Below, one piece after another: positions 6,450 through 6,929 of a stretch of 6,929 nt of DNA. The notes under the pieces are model-generated. The model saw only the letters and a program-made list of their open reading frames with translations, was not told the DNA's origin and searched no databases. The translations under genes and the position numbers were made by a program. This stretch comes from an uncultured Ruaniaceae bacterium (lineage in GTDB: Bacteria > Actinomycetota > Actinomycetes > Actinomycetales > Beutenbergiaceae): NCBI GenBank assembly GCA_947251855.1, contig CAMXUZ010000324.1, positions 1-6,929 of the forward strand. Direction: 5' to 3'. Positions within the stretch are counted from its first letter, which is position 1; each line of letters opens with the position of its first letter.

Positions 6450-6929
6450 GCCTTAAAGTACTGCTCGTCAACCCGAACACTTCGGAGGGCACTACGCGTG
6501 CGATGGCGGCGACGGCGCGGGCGGAGTTCCCTGTCGTGGGCGAAAGCGCGATAGATCTCCACGCACTGACAGTGGCGAAGGGTCCGACGATGCTCGTTGA
6601 CGAGCACTCGCTGCTGCGTGCAGCGGATGAAACGGTCAGCGCGGTGGTACGGCGGCTCGCAAGCGATCCGGGTATTGACGGGGTGATCGTGGCCGCGTTC
6701 GGTGATCCCGGCGTGGACGAACTGCGGTCACGGTCGGCCGTTCCGGTTGTCGGCATCGGTGAGAGCGCCATTCGGCAGGCCGCGCGATCCGGTCCCTTCT
6801 CGATCGCCACTACCACGCCGCTGCTTGAGGGATCGATCCGCGCCCGGGTGGAGCGCCTGGGTGCAGAGCCGGAACTTGTCAGTATCGTCATCACCCCGGG
6901 TGACCCGCTCGCCCTGGCGGCGGACCCCG
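6446..6929 (+). CDS. Asp/Glu/hydantoin racemase superfamily protein (3' end beyond window)
   Basis: Reading from GTG at 6446, which overlaps the transporter stop as GTGA, the frame stays open to the window edge (161 codons of an expected 220-250). GGAGG (6437-6441) is the ribosome binding site. The protein opens with SLKVLLVNPNTSEGTTRAM, the N-terminal signature of hydantoin and allantoin racemases (PF01177). It continues with GVIVAAFGDPGVDELR (79-94), VPVVGIGESAIRQAA and FSIATTT, the first half of the superfamily fold. Classical hydantoin racemases read ACFGDPG; here the cysteine position is Ala84. The second catalytic cysteine lies beyond the window. The enzyme could be a racemase variant, a decarboxylase- or isomerase-like relative, or act on a different substrate. 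Tight coupling to the transporter says both serve one compound. Third positions are more G/C-rich than in the two genes before it (23 of the first 30). Confidence 0.88.
   Translation, partial: MSLKVLLVNPNTSEGTTRAMAATARAEFPVVGESAIDLHALTVAKGPTMLVDEHSLLRAADETVSAVVRRLASDPGIDGVIVAAFGDPGVDELRSRSAVPVVGIGESAIRQAARSGPFSIATTTPLLEGSIRARVERLGAEPELVSIVITPGDPLALAADP

Noticed and set aside
6503..6505. Downstream ATG as the start of the racemase-like gene
   Set aside because: It would remove the LLVNPNTS signature. The GTG at 6446 has a well-placed GGAGG and overlaps the transporter stop, as expected of translational coupling.

Overview
The window comes from a high-GC Gram-positive bacterium (Actinomycetota, most likely Micrococcales, perhaps Brevibacterium-like). 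Three things point there: GC-rich third codon positions in the housekeeping genes, an IclR regulator divergent from leuCD (the LtbR/NdgR arrangement), and murA directly downstream of leuCD. The genus is inference. All 6929 bases are explained by seven genes and short intergenic regions, with no gene-free stretch over 150 bases. I saw no rRNA, tRNA, CRISPR array or insertion sequence.

Left part (1-2810) is leucine biosynthesis. An IclR-family regulator (LtbR/NdgR type, 3' end cut by the window edge) is read leftward from 631. The divergent leuC-leuD pair encodes the two subunits of isopropylmalate isomerase. The 72 bp between them hold a GTCTCA-N5-TGAGAC inverted repeat placed inside the spacers of both candidate promoters, and the regulator transcript is probably leaderless.

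Middle part (2811-4229): a short leader with a candidate promoter precedes murA, the first committed enzyme of peptidoglycan synthesis. It has the usual catalytic cysteine.

Right part (4230-6929) differs in character. It holds an FCD-domain GntR regulator, an MFS transporter and the start of an Asp/Glu/hydantoin racemase superfamily gene. The regulator and transporter use clearly fewer G/C-ending codons than murA. They lie where related actinobacteria often carry lipid and cell-wall genes after murA, so this looks like an acquired uptake and catabolism module. Its best feature is a control region at 4930-4975: two perfect palindromes sharing the core TGGGATCCCA, centres 21 bp apart, one against the -35 and one between the -35 and -10 of a good promoter for the transporter. 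The simplest model is repression by the adjacent GntR protein, relieved by a small carboxylate- or amide-type ligand that the transporter imports and the racemase-like enzyme processes. The racemase-like protein has alanine where classical hydantoin racemases have their first catalytic cysteine, so its reaction may not be racemisation.

The window holds no clearly unprecedented system. The most interesting parts are the twin-palindrome operator and the atypical racemase-family enzyme in its transporter operon.
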